Shown: positions 22,947 to 33,531 of the stretch, in pieces | Layout of the letters: every line of letters starts with the position of its first letter | Numbering within the stretch: the stretch's first letter is position 1 | Assembly: GCA_907163375.1 (NCBI GenBank) | Contig: CAJQUW010000578.1 | Span: 124,001 to 188,000 of the forward strand | DNA: 64,000 bases | Direction: 5' to 3' | DNA from: Prostheceraeus crozeri | Taxonomy: Eukaryota > Platyhelminthes > Polycladida > Euryleptidae | The notes under the pieces: model-generated | The model's database searches: none | What the model was told of the DNA's origin: nothing | Seen by the model: the letters and a program-made list of their open reading frames with translations, nothing else | Program-made: the position numbers and the translations under genes

Positions 22947-23091
22947 TAGACTGGGTTGAGTACATTGTGTTTCGGAACGTCTATGATAGAACTTGTGCGA
23001 CTTGGTTCTGAGTACTTGGGTACGTACCGATAGACGTCCGTTGTTTGATTTTGAATGAGTTTGCTCAATTGCGACTATTGTGACTATTGCA
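22947..23091 (+). repeat. Polinton left terminal inverted repeat, inner part
   Basis: Matches the reverse complement of 43245-43395 closely (GGAACGTCTATGAT, GTACGTACCGATAGACGTCC). Similarity stops at CTATTGCA (23091). Confidence 0.92.
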
Positions 23092-23170
23092 AGCATTGTA
23101 ATCAAGATGACAGTCACATTGATTTTCCTTTTTACGTAGACAAACTATGCTATAAATATGAGATAGTTGT

Positions 23171-23682
23171 TTGATGACATACATAATGATGACTAGTATC
23201 CCAACGTCCTGGGTTGTCGGAAGAGACCTTGGATATTCGTTCAAAGCTATAGAAACTGTAACAAATCTCAGTGAAAATATCAACGCTGGTGATTTAGTTG
23301 ATCGACTAATGGATCTAGATGAGCATGCTATGAATCACAATTTGGATCGTAGGTGGATAGAGGATTTCTCCATGTTACACTGCAATGATAGTGAAATTAG
23401 GAGGATCAAATTGGAACGATATGGAAAGAAGGAGACATTTGACAGTGTTTTAATAAAAGTTCTCCCAATAAAAGTGACTTCAGAAAGAAATTAGAAGCAG
23501 AGACATTTAAATTATTATGTGAACAGAACTGCGTTAAATAATTTAAACAGGAACGATCCCTTATCTTTTTACCATGTTCTCATATCGTTATGTGTTCTAC
23601 ATGTTATGTACCCTTTGAAACTTCATCTTGTCCCCTTTGTGATCAAGAAATATTTCCAACAGTCACTGTATATCGTGCATGA
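23171..23682 (+). pseudogene. Polinton accessory gene: UBA-like and RING finger regions, broken
   Basis: The first part has LGYSFKAIETVTNLSENINA and DLVDRLMDL, which fits a three-helix UBA (ubiquitin-binding) fold. A second part near 23510-23680 has a RING finger of the inhibitor-of-apoptosis C-terminal type: RSLIFLPCSHIVMCSTC, then SSCPLCDQEI and TVTVY. Together they suggest a ubiquitin ligase like the tail of IAP proteins, without a visible BIR domain. In a virus-like element it would plausibly act on host cell-death or immune signalling (inference). The gene is broken (about two breaks). Confidence 0.6.
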
Positions 23683-23745
23683 TGAGTCATCATGCACGTC
23701 TGTGATTGGTCACTATTGTGTCTTTGTGTTGCTTTTCTATATAAG
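23675..23745 (+). promoter_or_regulatory. promoter with AP-1 palindrome and TATA box
   Basis: A 23-bp palindrome centred on TGAGTCA (23683-23689) is followed by an inverted CCAAT (GATTGG, about 23703) and TATATAAG at 23738-23745, 48 bp before the next ATG. TGAGTCA is the classic AP-1 (Fos/Jun bZIP) site. Confidence 0.6.
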
Positions 23746-23792
23746 GAGGACATTGTACCGTTATATTTCAAGCATAATTTGAGGATAATACA

Positions 23793-24416
23793 ATGTCAAT
23801 CAGCATGTCGTTCACTACCAACATTCCCATTTCAATAATTTACCGAAGTCAACTCTTCACCGGCAATTTATTCTATTCTGCTGTAAATATAACTGGCTAT
23901 AAAGCGGATTTGGTGGATCTGATGGAGGAAATAGTTAAGTATTTCCGCTGCGGAGAGGACGTTGTGGTGCAGAGAATGTTAATGAGAGTCGTGAACAACG
24001 CTCTTACGCGAGTTGCAAGATTTTGGGTCAATGAAGTATTTCGCCCACTAGCTCAAACTAAGATTGTACCGGAATACTCTCGCTGCTCCTGCAGCAGTAT
24101 CCAACGGAAACACAACACATGTCTCCATGACATTATCACCTCCAGCTACTTTGACGAGAAGGGTGAGAAATGTAAATTGGACTTGTTCAGTGGACCGCCA
24201 TCAGTAAGCATCAATGTGGCTGCTCAAGGACATTCTGAGGTGATCAGTTTGCGGGCATACTATGCCAATATACTAAAGACTTTCCATTCAAAGCCCTGCT
24301 GTATGTGCTGTCCTATTTCAAAACATCTAATGAAAGACATTGAGCAGCTCATAACTGCTACAAATCAGACTCTAGCCGATGTGAGTGTATATCAGTTTCC
24401 CTCTACAACTTGTTAA
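23793..24416 (+). CDS. unidentified Polinton protein, 207 aa
   Basis: Not recognised. It has a hydrophilic helical middle (ADLVDLMEEIVKYF, VVVQRMLMRVVNNALTRVAR) and a Cys-rich second half with CSCSSIQRK, KPCCMCCPI and scattered Cys/His that could bind zinc. It has its own TATA box 48 bp upstream and starts at the first ATG after it. The frame is open from end to end. Lying left of the structural block, it may be an early or accessory gene (inference). Confidence 0.6.
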   Translation: MSISMSFTTNIPISIIYRSQLFTGNLFYSAVNITGYKADLVDLMEEIVKYFRCGEDVVVQRMLMRVVNNALTRVARFWVNEVFRPLAQTKIVPEYSRCSCSSIQRKHNTCLHDIITSSYFDEKGEKCKLDLFSGPPSVSINVAAQGHSEVISLRAYYANILKTFHSKPCCMCCPISKHLMKDIEQLITATNQTLADVSVYQFPSTTC

Positions 24417-24551
24417 GTGTTTTGTGTAATTTTATAAGTACCAGCAACAAACTCTGCGTGATATGTGAATGCTTGTAAACGTTTGTGTATAATGTTGTAA
24501 GTACTAAGCAAAAATTGTAATTGTATTATCTATTTCCATATTAGAATAAGA

Positions 24552-24940
24552 ATGTCTGTAAAACGGAAGGCATCTTCTCGTCAATCGAAACGCTCCTTCA
24601 AACCTTCAAGTCATTTTAAAAAGGCGTTGCGAAAATTAAACAGGATACATGATAATAAGAAGTGTAAATTGATTCAAAAATCAAGTGATGATTTCATTCG
24701 CGATTTAGCTTTTGCAATACACAAATGTCTACCTATTTACAAGCCTCTATTGAATGCTGGCTCTTTGAATAGCATAAAAAAAATTCAAATCCAAGGAGTA
24801 GTGATAAGAATAGGCGAAACTTAATTCAGCGCGGTGGTGGTGGGTTTCTAAGTATGTTAAATGATATTGGAAACAGTATTAATGGTGTAATCAAAAGTCC
24901 GCTTGGAAGGATTGCAGCAACTGCTGCAACGTTAATATAA
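24552..24940 (+). pseudogene. small basic Polinton protein with Gly-rich hydrophobic tail, broken
   Basis: The N-terminal part is strongly basic (SVKRKASSRQSKRSFKPSSH, HFKKALRKLNRIHDNKKCK) with a helical DDFIRDLAFAIHKCLPIYK segment. Downstream lies NLIQRGGGGFLSMLNDIG and a small-residue tail. A basic head with an IQRGGG hydrophobic tail recalls core or membrane-active peptides of adenovirus-like particles. This is a likeness of form only. Broken once. Confidence 0.45.
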
Positions 24941-24981
24941 CGTAAACGAATCATAAAGTGACACGTCATCACTTTGATCGA

Positions 24982-25006
24982 TGAGTCATATATAGGTGTA
25001 TATAAG
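24982..25006 (+). promoter_or_regulatory. promoter: AP-1 site and TATA box
   Basis: TGAGTCA at 24982-24988 is followed by TATATAAG at 24999-25006, about 86 bp before the next ATG. Same pairing as at 23683/23738. Confidence 0.6.
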
Positions 25007-25091
25007 GAAGACGCTTTCATGATATTTTATCACTTTCAAGTGACATTTCATTTGTGCTGGTTGAAAGCTCCAAATTAGTACTTGTTGAAAC

Positions 25092-25826
25092 ATGCCTCAG
25101 AAAATGTATGCAATCAGACAGGAAGGTGACGCTTTCGAGCAAGATCTCTTGAAGCTTCGTCCGACACGAAAGGTGCAAGGGATTGGAAATACATTCTACT
25201 TTCAAACCTTGAATTATGGTGATGATGACTTTTATCTTCAAGTTCCATTCTTCCACAGTAATGGCATATCTACATCAGGATATAGCAATATGAGACAAAT
25301 GCGAGTGACTTTTCCAAAATGGCAACAGGTGATTCTTAAAACTGTTGACTTTTTCGCGAAAGAATGTGTTGAGCTGCCTGAAAGTGCTCCCACTCATTGG
25401 AGAAAGGCATTAGAGGAAGGAGCTGGTTACAAGGAATTGCCGGAATTTGATACACTGTTTTTAAAACTATCGGATCATTTTCAAGCATTCGATCTCTTTA
25501 CAAACGCGATGGAATGTGAGGATCTCAAATGGGGTCGCTACATGGGCTTAGTGCACGTTACCGGACTTTATATTGGCTCACATGGTTCGACTGGTAAAGT
25601 CGCATCTTTACAGATGAAGGTTCTTCAACTAGTCTATGAACCACTACCAATTGATAAATGCTTGATTAACATTGATAAGACTGCTTCAAGTGATGGGAAG
25701 GAAGAGAGCAAAAAGCGAGGGCGGAAATCTAAAGAAGGGAATCTTAAATTGAAGTTGAAGCGCCAAGATTCTGACTTGAAAACTTTCTATAATCCTAATT
25801 GTGATGAGGAAACACAAATGTTTTAA
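25092..25826 (+). CDS. unidentified Polinton protein, 244 aa
   Basis: Open frame with its own TATA box. The middle has WQQVILKTVDFFAKECVELP and EFDTLFLKLSDHFQAFDLF, which look globular with mixed helix. The tail is basic (KKRGRKSKEGNLKLKLKRQ), as in a DNA- or nucleus-binding protein, and ends in an acidic CDEETQMF. No family recognised. It lies directly before the packaging ATPase. Confidence 0.6.
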   Translation: MPQKMYAIRQEGDAFEQDLLKLRPTRKVQGIGNTFYFQTLNYGDDDFYLQVPFFHSNGISTSGYSNMRQMRVTFPKWQQVILKTVDFFAKECVELPESAPTHWRKALEEGAGYKELPEFDTLFLKLSDHFQAFDLFTNAMECEDLKWGRYMGLVHVTGLYIGSHGSTGKVASLQMKVLQLVYEPLPIDKCLINIDKTASSDGKEESKKRGRKSKEGNLKLKLKRQDSDLKTFYNPNCDEETQMF

Positions 25827-25951
25827 TTTGTAAATGTAATATGAAAGTTTCTATTCTGAATGTAAATAAACTTGATCTGGAACATGTGTCTGTTTTGTTG
25901 TTCTAAGAAAAATTAGCGGGATGATGAGTTTAATGTTAATGGAATTATAAG

Positions 25952-26587
25952 ATGACAGATTTTCGTCTATTCACTGATCGCACAATGTGTGTCGCTGGAC
26001 CAAGTCAGTCCGGTAAAACTACATTTGTAACTCAATTGCTACAGTATAGAAATGAAATGTTTAACAATGAAATTAAGAGAGTCAAATGGTATTATGGAAT
26101 ATTTTAACCACAACTACATTTTGCACTTCACCAGAAAGGCTATGAGGTGAAGCAAGGGTTGCCATCAACTGAGGATATCAAAGCAGGTGACTTACTAGTA
26201 TTAGATGATCTATTACGTGAAAGCAAATCTTCAAAGGATGTAACTGAAATGTTCATTCAACCTGCACATCATAAGGAAGCTTTTATTATCTACATCACCC
26301 AAAACATCTTCGATGGAGGGAAAGAGCAAAGACCTAGAAGTTTGAATACACATTATTTGGCAATATTTAAAAATCCAAGAGATAGCAGTCAGATACATCA
26401 TCTCAGTAGACAGATATTACCTCAACAACCTAAAGTACTTTAAAAAATATATGAAGATGTAACAAAGAAACTACATGGCTATCAATTTATTGATCTAACC
26501 CAAGAATGTCCGGAACGACTTCGATTTCGAACAAATATCATACTTAATTCCGTTGAACCAATGACAGTTTTCTCCGTTCACAGTTAG
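25952..26587 (+). pseudogene. Polinton A32-like packaging ATPase, broken
   Basis: FtsK/HerA-type ATPase related to poxvirus A32. Walker A is GPSQSGKTTF near the N-terminus, Walker B is DLLVLDDLLRES, and a sensor-like YITQNIF follows. It would pump the genome into capsids. Length fits the family (about 210 aa). Broken in about two places. Confidence 0.8.
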
Positions 26588-26603
26588 TTTTAAGCAATGT
26601 ACT

Positions 26604-27278
26604 TTGTTGCCTCATTTATTTTCAAACATGTCGTATTCAAAGATGGTAGTCATTCCTCAAGAGGAGTATGTACAATTGACTACATTACAAAGTGCACAGG
26701 AAGTCAAAAATATAGATCAACCTATTACGAATCAACTTAAGGAACTAACACAAAAGGATATGGAAATTCAGAAGATTAAGGATCCCTATCGACGAATACA
26801 GTTAGCAGCTGAAAACATTGATGAGAGGCGACAGATTCGTGACAAGTTGCGACGATTTATAGCCTTGTCTACACCTCGACCATATCGTGTGCGCGCTGAG
26901 CGATTATTTGACTTCATTGATCCACATGTGAAGTTCAATGAGAGAGGGGAGATAATAGATGAAACAACTGGTGATGTTATTAGAAATAGTCACATAGATG
27001 ACCTTCTACAATATGCTGTCAGAGATGTAAGGCGAAAACTAGGTGCACCACAAGGGTGGACATATTTTCAGAAAATTTTATCTGATCAAAATGTACCTCA
27101 CAATATTATTGGAGGACCGACTGTGAATGAGTTGGATAAGGGTCACTTACAAGATGGATCAAAGAGTAAAACACCCACGATGGCGGTCAAGCGAGAGCTT
27201 CATGATCCCGATAATCTGCAACCAAAAAGAGCTACTAGGCGCTCAATGCGTCTTGGGAAGGAGTATAGTAAATATTAA
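26604..27278 (+). CDS. unidentified Polinton protein, 224 aa
   Basis: Highly charged, with a coiled-coil-prone N-terminal half (QKDMEIQKIKDPYRRIQLAA, NIDERRQIRDKLRRF). A compact segment AVRDVRRKLGAPQGWTYFQK and a basic C-terminus (PKRATRRSMRLGKEYSKY) follow. Proteins of this form lie next to the ATPase and integrase in other Polintons, but I cannot name this one. The translation may begin at the second Met (SYSKMVVIP..), eight residues in. Confidence 0.55.
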   Translation: MLPHLFSNMSYSKMVVIPQEEYVQLTTLQSAQEVKNIDQPITNQLKELTQKDMEIQKIKDPYRRIQLAAENIDERRQIRDKLRRFIALSTPRPYRVRAERLFDFIDPHVKFNERGEIIDETTGDVIRNSHIDDLLQYAVRDVRRKLGAPQGWTYFQKILSDQNVPHNIIGGPTVNELDKGHLQDGSKSKTPTMAVKRELHDPDNLQPKRATRRSMRLGKEYSKY

Positions 27279-27382
27279 GCAAATATGAATTAAGCCTTGC
27301 TTCTCTCATATCATGTCGTTACAAAAATTTTGCTGTTGTTTGAAATCTGCGTTCGAAGGTAAAGGAGAAGAGGGCATAGGGG

Positions 27383-28538
27383 TTGATATCAATTGTGTTA
27401 GCAGTTGCTGTGCGAGTAATACGCGTGAAAATCAGAACAAAGACGATGAGTACAGGAGTGAAGCTCAGAAAGATTTATTACGACTTAAATCATCCCGCAA
27501 GTTTCAGTCGTCCGGAGGTTCTAGCTCGTGCAGCAGGTGTGGGAATAGAGAAAGTCAAGAAGTGCTTAAGGAGTCAACCGACTTACACTCTTCACAAAAA
27601 TGCGAGAAAGCGGTTTCCAACGAGAAAATATGTTGTTAACAATATAGATAGTCAATGGCAAGCGGACTTGGCTGACATGCAACAGATATCACAGTACAAT
27701 GATGGCTATAAATACATCTTAACCGCAATAGATATTTTATCTCGCTATGCTTGGGCACGTGCGCTGAAATCTAAACGAGGACCAGAAGTTGAAGCGGCTT
27801 TTCAGAGCATTTTCGATGAGGGGCGTGTTCCGCAAAGAATACAGACCGATCAAGAAAAGGAAATCGAAAACTCACATGTTCGAAGTCTCCTTAAAAGTCA
27901 TAATGTGGAATTGTTTAGTGTCAAAAGTGCTTATAAAGCTGCCATGGTTGAGAGGTTCAATCGCACACTGAAAACGAAAAAAAATATGGCGCTATTTCAC
28001 TGCAAAAAATACACATGTTTGGGTAGGTGAGCTGCAGAAATTTGTTAAGAATTACAATGAAAGCTATCATCGCATTATTAAGATGAAACCCGTTGATGTT
28101 ACCCCAGATGATGCGATGGATGTATGGCTTCGATTGTATGATAAGAGAGTGAAAAACATTTCCAATTAAAGGAAAATTAATGTTGATGATTGAGTTCGGA
28201 TTTCAAAGGTTAAGTCTACATTTGAGAAGGGGTATCTACCTAATTGGACTGAAGAAGAGTTTTTTGTAGATGAAGTAAATAGAAAATTTAGACCCATCAT
28301 GTACAAATTGATAGATTACCATGGTAATCCAATTGAAGGAAAATTTTACTCATATGAATTGCAAGTAGTAGACAGAAGTGACGAGGTTTATGTGATTGAT
28401 AAAATAATCAGGAAGATAGTCATGGCAATCAAAGGAAATATCTAGTTAAATGGAAAGGGTATCCTGATTCATTCAATAGCTGGATAACGCACCAGGATCT
28501 ACAAAATGTGGAGGTGGGAGACACCCGTAACTTTTAAG
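27383..28538 (+). pseudogene. Polinton integrase with C-terminal chromodomain, broken
   Basis: Retroviral-type (rve) integrase: HPASFSRPEVLARAAG helix-turn-helix region, WQADLADMQQ with the first Asp, RIQTDQEKEIENS with the second, and MVERFNRTLKT with the Glu. After it comes a chromodomain (VYVIDKI.., YLVKWKGYPDSFNSWI), which can bind methylated histone tails and steer insertion. This is the normal Polinton arrangement. Ends near TRNF at 28538. Broken in about three places. Confidence 0.85.
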
Positions 28539-28550
28539 CTAATATAGCAT

Positions 28551-30091
28551 GTGACTTCGTCCATATATGAGTCTAACATGTCTACTAACTTCAACATCAT
28601 TCTTCCAAGCAATAGCAACCCCAAGATGTTCCCAAGTAACAAACCATCTCTACACTCTGTTGAATTCGCTAATCCAATTACTCTGCATGGACCCCATGAA
28701 GTTGCTCTAACTGAAATTACTTATTACAACGATATCATTTTGCTAAAAAACAATTATTTTGAATTACATACAGAAGTACGAGAGAAGGATGATTGTTTTC
28801 ACATATTTCACAATAGTCTACATGTTACATGGGCTTTTCATCATCTAACTTTACATCCTTTTTCAACATCTTTACCATCTGTCCAAAACATTATTAAAAT
28901 TCAAAAGGCATTTGCAACGTCAACTTTTGATTCTAAGGTTCCCACAATGAGCTTGCAAGACACAGAAAAGGAAATCGTTAGAATGTTTGAATGAATAAGT
29001 GATCTCTTCAAGCTGACTTTGAATAAATTCTACAAACCAGTCATAAAGGGGTCAACAAAATTGATGAAGGAAGGGAAGCATGTTCTTCTTGTATTAGGTA
29101 AGGATTTGAGTCATGCTTTTGGGTATTCCAGAACAACTTTCTCATCAAGGTATTGCTACAATGGACGTGGGTGGAATTCGGAGAGGAAAGTCACTGATTT
29201 TCAATGTAGAATTGTGCCATTGTATGCATTACAAAAAGGAGCATCCGAGTAAAAAATCAATTTGAGATCATTAGAAGTGTTGAAGACTTTGAAAGAAAGT
29301 TTCAAGGATCAGTGCCAGAAACGTTAATGACTTGTGAATATAAGAAAGAGAAAGTAACTCTATTTACTGTTGAAACGGAGGCAGAATTTATTGTTTTTAC
29401 TAAAAAGACACCATTGGAAAAGTCTGATTCCGCTGTTATTGAATTTGAATCTGAAATGATTGGGATGTTTAAGGGCCTTGGAAGCGCACCTTGGTTGACA
29501 GAATTAAAAGATACATTCAAGGTTTAATTGTCCTCTTCTAAACTCAAAGCATCAACAAATGTTTCATGGGATATCCACGTATGCAGCGAAGACATATTGG
29601 GTGATGATTTGTCTACTTCCAGTGAACTTGTAAAAAGAGTTAATTTGAACATTGAAAGCTTGAAAACGCCATCTGAATTGTGTGCAAAGTTAAATGAGTT
29701 TGGTGTAAATTACCTTGATGCAGATGAATATCACTTTTCTTATGACCCACATAAGAAACGCATGATTCTAAAGGTAGGGAAGAACTATCTTATCAAGCTG
29801 GATAGCGTGTTAACGACCACATTGGGATTCTCAAAATCAACAATGTATGAAGGCACATCAATAGGCGATACAGCTCCATCACTAGAGCGTGATATAAGTA
29901 ACTTATACGTCCATTGTAACATTATTGAATATACAAGGGTTGGCGACATTGAGGCCCCACTTCTGCGCACATTTCCTCTCTCATCCGTGAGGAAGCAACT
30001 AATCAATCGAGAATTTTTTAACACAATGTATCTACCAATCAGCCGAAATTACATCAATAGAATTGACATATCAATTCATGATGACGCATGA
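28551..30091 (+). pseudogene. Polinton penton-like minor capsid protein, broken
   Basis: The region encodes about 500 residues across several frames. It begins with FNIILPSNSNPKMFPSNKPS and HEVALTEITYYNDIIL, a start I recall as typical of a conserved Polinton structural protein. Its position before a basic core-type gene, then hexon-like, then protease genes is the adenovirus order penton-core-hexon-protease. The assignment as minor capsid (penton) rests on that order. It could instead be the major one. Broken in about three places. Confidence 0.55.
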
Positions 30092-30197
30092 GAAGTAGTA
30101 CCGTTCTGTGGTGGTGTTACTGTTTTGACCCTACATATTAGGTCACGAGAATAAGGCTTTACGCTATTGTGACTTCCATAGTTATTCAATAGTCATA

Positions 30198-30680
30198 ATG
30201 ACAGGCATTTACAGTAGACCATCATATCAGAGCGGTTGTCCCGTGTTTGTTGGAGGTAGACGACAAGTTGGAGGAGGCATATTTGGTGCACTAAGACGCA
30301 TGGTTCTTTCAACACTCAAAAAGTATGACGTACCAATCATGAAGCGTGTTGGAAGCAGGGCTTTAGATTTTGGTGCAAATGTTGCAGCTGATGCACTTCA
30401 AGGTGAGGATATCGGTGAATCTATGAAAATGCGCGCGCAGCAATCTGCCATAGACGCATTAGATGATTTAACAAAGACGAGACGTACAGTTCGGAAGAAG
30501 CGTAGGAAGTCAAGACAAGTTGGATCCGGTCGAGTTACTAAGCAAAGACGCAGGAAAAGTAAAAAGCCGACTAGAGCAGCACTTTCTAAATCCAGACGTC
30601 GAGTGAAAACAAGAAAGCGCAAACGAAATTCCACAGCGACTAGAAGCAAGTCAAAACGAAGGAAGACAACATATTTGTAG
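30198..30680 (+). CDS. Polinton core-type protein, highly basic C-terminus, 160 aa
   Basis: N-terminal CPVFVGGRRQVGGGIFGALR is followed by an amphipathic MVLSTLKKYDVPIMKRVGSR and an alpha-helical NVAADALQGEDIGESMKMRA. The last third is almost pure Arg/Lys/Ser (TKQRRRKSKKPTRAALSK). This layout matches a conserved Polinton protein and resembles adenoviral core or pVI-like peptides: DNA condensation by the basic tail, membrane action by the amphipathic head (inference). The frame is open throughout. Confidence 0.65.
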   Translation: MTGIYSRPSYQSGCPVFVGGRRQVGGGIFGALRRMVLSTLKKYDVPIMKRVGSRALDFGANVAADALQGEDIGESMKMRAQQSAIDALDDLTKTRRTVRKKRRKSRQVGSGRVTKQRRRKSKKPTRAALSKSRRRVKTRKRKRNSTATRSKSKRRKTTYL

Positions 30681-30690
30681 AGCTAATACG

Positions 30691-31973
30691 ATGCAAAGCA
30701 TCAATTCGGCTTTGTTTTTCTTCGATTCTCCCCCTCATCGGACAGACATCATCTCCTCAACAATTGTAGACATAGTCCCCACAACAAATATCGATGGTAG
30801 CCAACAGCCTATTCAGTTTGATATACCTGCAAATCCTCAAGATTATATTGACTGTCAATCCATTGATTTAGAGTTGCGTTTACAAATTAAGAAGACTGAT
30901 GGTACAAATATTGATTTATCAAAGGATAAAGTGGGATTGGCAAATCTTCCTATTGCCAGTCTGTTCTCAGATGTGTATCTAATATTGAATGACAAACAGA
31001 TTGAAGGAGGGGATCGAGCATATCCATATGGATCAAACATACATACAATGACGCAATTTCAAAAGCAAGCTAAGCAGTCACACTTGCAAGTTTCTGGGTG
31101 GTATGATGATCAGCAAGGGAAATTTGATGATGTCTCAAATACAGGGTCAAAAAGACGAATGGATTTAACAGCAGATTCAAAGGAATTATACTTGAAAGGA
31201 CCTGTCTATCTTGATTTCCTTCGTCAATCTAGATATCTGCTATCACAGGTTAAAATGCAAATAAAATTTATTCGTGCAAATCCTGAGTTCGCGTTAATGG
31301 CTATTGGAGCTACAAACTATCAAATCAACATAAGCAATGCCATGCTCAATGTAAGGCGAGTAACAATGAACCCGTCAGTCATCAACGAGCATGCGACAGG
31401 ATTGAGGAAAAACAATGCAATATATCCAGTTAATCACAGTGTGTTGACAAACTTCACAATTGGTGCGGGATCATCCTCACATGCCTACCCAAATCTTTTT
31501 CCCACTGCAATGCCAAAGGCGGTGTATATCACATTTGTGTAAAATGAGGCATTCATTGGTGCTTTGGAAAGAATCCATTCAATTTCCAACACTTTAATGT
31601 TAACAAACTAGCACTCTACCAGGATGGGAAATTTGCATCTTGCAAAGCATATGAGCCTAATTTCAAAGATGGTAAATTCGCACGTGAATATGGTTCTACT
31701 TTCACCGCCCTCAACATGTTTAATACAGATGATTCAAATGTAATTACAATGGATATGTACAAGAATGGCTACTTCTTCATTATGTACAACCTCACAGCAG
31801 ATGCAGATGTAGGTGATGAAAGCGTATGAGTTACAAAGCCTGGAAATCTACGACTGGAGGTATCATTTGAGTCGCCTTTGAAGAAACCAATTACTTGTCT
31901 CATTTACGCTATCTATGATAGCAAAGTTGAGATAACAAGAATAAGAGACGTGACTGTCAGCTATCAGAGATGA
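30691..31973 (+). pseudogene. Polinton major capsid (hexon-like) protein, broken
   Basis: The start LFFFDSPPHRTDIISSTIVD with PIQFDIPANPQDYIDCQSID, VGLANLPIASLFSDVYLILN and AYPYGSNIHTMTQF follows the conserved pattern of a capsid-type protein seen in animal Polintons (the F54H12.2-like proteins of databases). The region ends ESPLKKPITCLIYAIYDSKV..VSYQR, about 425 residues. Directly before the adenain-like protease, as hexon is in adenoviruses. Major rather than minor capsid is inferred from this order. Broken in about two places. Confidence 0.65.
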
Positions 31974-31974
31974 G

Positions 31975-32434
31975 TAACTGAAGAAACATAGAAATCTTGA
32001 GGAAAATGAGAAAAGCTCATTCCTATTCCAAGACAATATTTCTCAATGTCTTTTCTAGAGATGATTTACCTGATTCAATTCCTTTCAATCCTTGTTCGCT
32101 TATCATCAATACGGATACCAACAATCTTTCCGGAAAACATTGAATTGCTGTATACATCAATCGTTATGAAGTGGCCGAATATTTTGACTCTCTTAATCAA
32201 CCTCGTTTACATGATATCGCATTATGGATGAACAGGTTCTCCTGGACTGTTAGGAAAGTGACATCGTTCCCACTTCAAAGTAATACATCTCTAATGTGCG
32301 GTGGCTATGTACTCTATTTTGTCAACGAGAGACCATTGAAAAATAACTTTAAAAGTTCTTTAGAACTATTTTCGGAAGACTGTGATAAAAATGATGTAAT
32401 TCTTACTAAATACGTCGAAACAGTTTTGAAATAA
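31975..32434 (+). pseudogene. Polinton adenain-like cysteine protease, broken
   Basis: C5/Ulp1-fold protease. IPFNPCSLIINTDTNNLSGKH carries the His, EVAEYFDSLNQP the Asp, and FPLQSNTSLMCGGYVLYF the oxyanion Gln and nucleophile Cys. It would mature capsid proteins. Length about 150 aa fits. Last gene of the rightward block. Broken in about two places. Confidence 0.82.
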
Positions 32435-32539
32435 TGTTTTATGATGTATCATTAGCTTGCTCTCTTTTTCCAAAACAAGGGTTTATAAGGAAAACAAAAA
32501 CATGTTCATATTTCATATCTATTCACATATATACAAAAT

Positions 32540-33491
32540 CTACAATTTGGTTTTCATGAAACATTTTTTCAAATCACATATGATGGGAGGCACATCACTT
32601 ATGTCTTTAATGCCGGCTATCACAATCTTTCCATTATGGAACACGTGAACATGATATGGATGCCAGTTAGTCAATTGAGCTGCTGGAAATAACTCCAATT
32701 CATAAGTATGATTATGTGATGATGTAACTCTACGGAAGTCATAGTGATAGTGCAATTCACATAACACGGTCATTGTCTTAATTTTCCAATCAGATAATAA
32801 ATCACCAAGTAAATGTTCCAAAGTAAAGTGTAGATATGAGAGATCACGCTCCATGACCCTTCCAATATATTGGATTGTTCCATTTGGAAAGAATAGGATA
32901 GTGAGAGATTTATCCTTCCTCTGAACCCTCCATGTTGACATTGAGGGTCTTCCAAATTGTAAGTTCGTTGTCGGCTTCAATTTGCGTTTTATCAGTAACC
33001 ATTGTTTTCGGTTGGGTATATTCCTCTCGATCTCTTGTAGATTGAGTTTTGACTTTGCTTTTGTAGTTAACATCCGATTTACAACTTCCAACCGTTTGAT
33101 GTCCTCCATCTTTAATGAATGACGTTATCTGTGGTAGTATCTCCCTTGTAAAGGTTTCCCATGTGACGTCACTGAAACGAAAAAATCGATATTCAACATC
33201 TTCCCGTTTTGGTGAACAGACGTATAGTTTGACTGATGAATCACACTTTTTCCATACCTTGTCATCGAGAGGAATCTTGATCCGAGTCTTATGGTTGCCA
33301 ATGAGATCAGCGAAGTCTTTCAGTGAAGGCAATGAGTCAATACTAATGCAAACGCCACGATGTTTTCCAACACTATTTGCTATTGAATGACGAAATGCTA
33401 TTCTTTTAGAATTTGTTGTCTGAACGTTTTGAACATCACTAAGTTTCCATGTTCTAATGTAATGAGGCATGTTCCGAAAGCTATGTTTCAA
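32540..33491 (-). pseudogene. Polinton gene with two TBP-like repeats, broken
   Basis: Leftward gene of about 310 residues. The N-terminal half (RIAFRHSIANSVGKHRG, KIPLDDKVWKKCDSSVKLYV) is unrecognised. The C-terminal half has two segments with the pattern of TATA-binding protein half-sites: KSLTILFFPNGTIQYIG with ERDLSYLHFTLEHLL, and ELELFPAAQLTNWHPYHVHV with FHNGKIVIAGIKD. In TBP each half reads ..LIFxSGKIVxTGAK.. followed by a helix, and the second is preceded by ELFPGLIY. The fit of ELFPA and GKIVIAGIK is strong. Suggests the element carried its own promoter-recognition factor. One break. Confidence 0.6.
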
Positions 33492-33531
33492 ATTTAAGTT
33501 TAATGTTTGCCTAAAGTTTGTTATTTTATTA

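Noticed and set aside
28551-28994. Separate host gene
   Set aside because: Lies between Polinton genes on the same strand and has the start typical of a Polinton structural protein.
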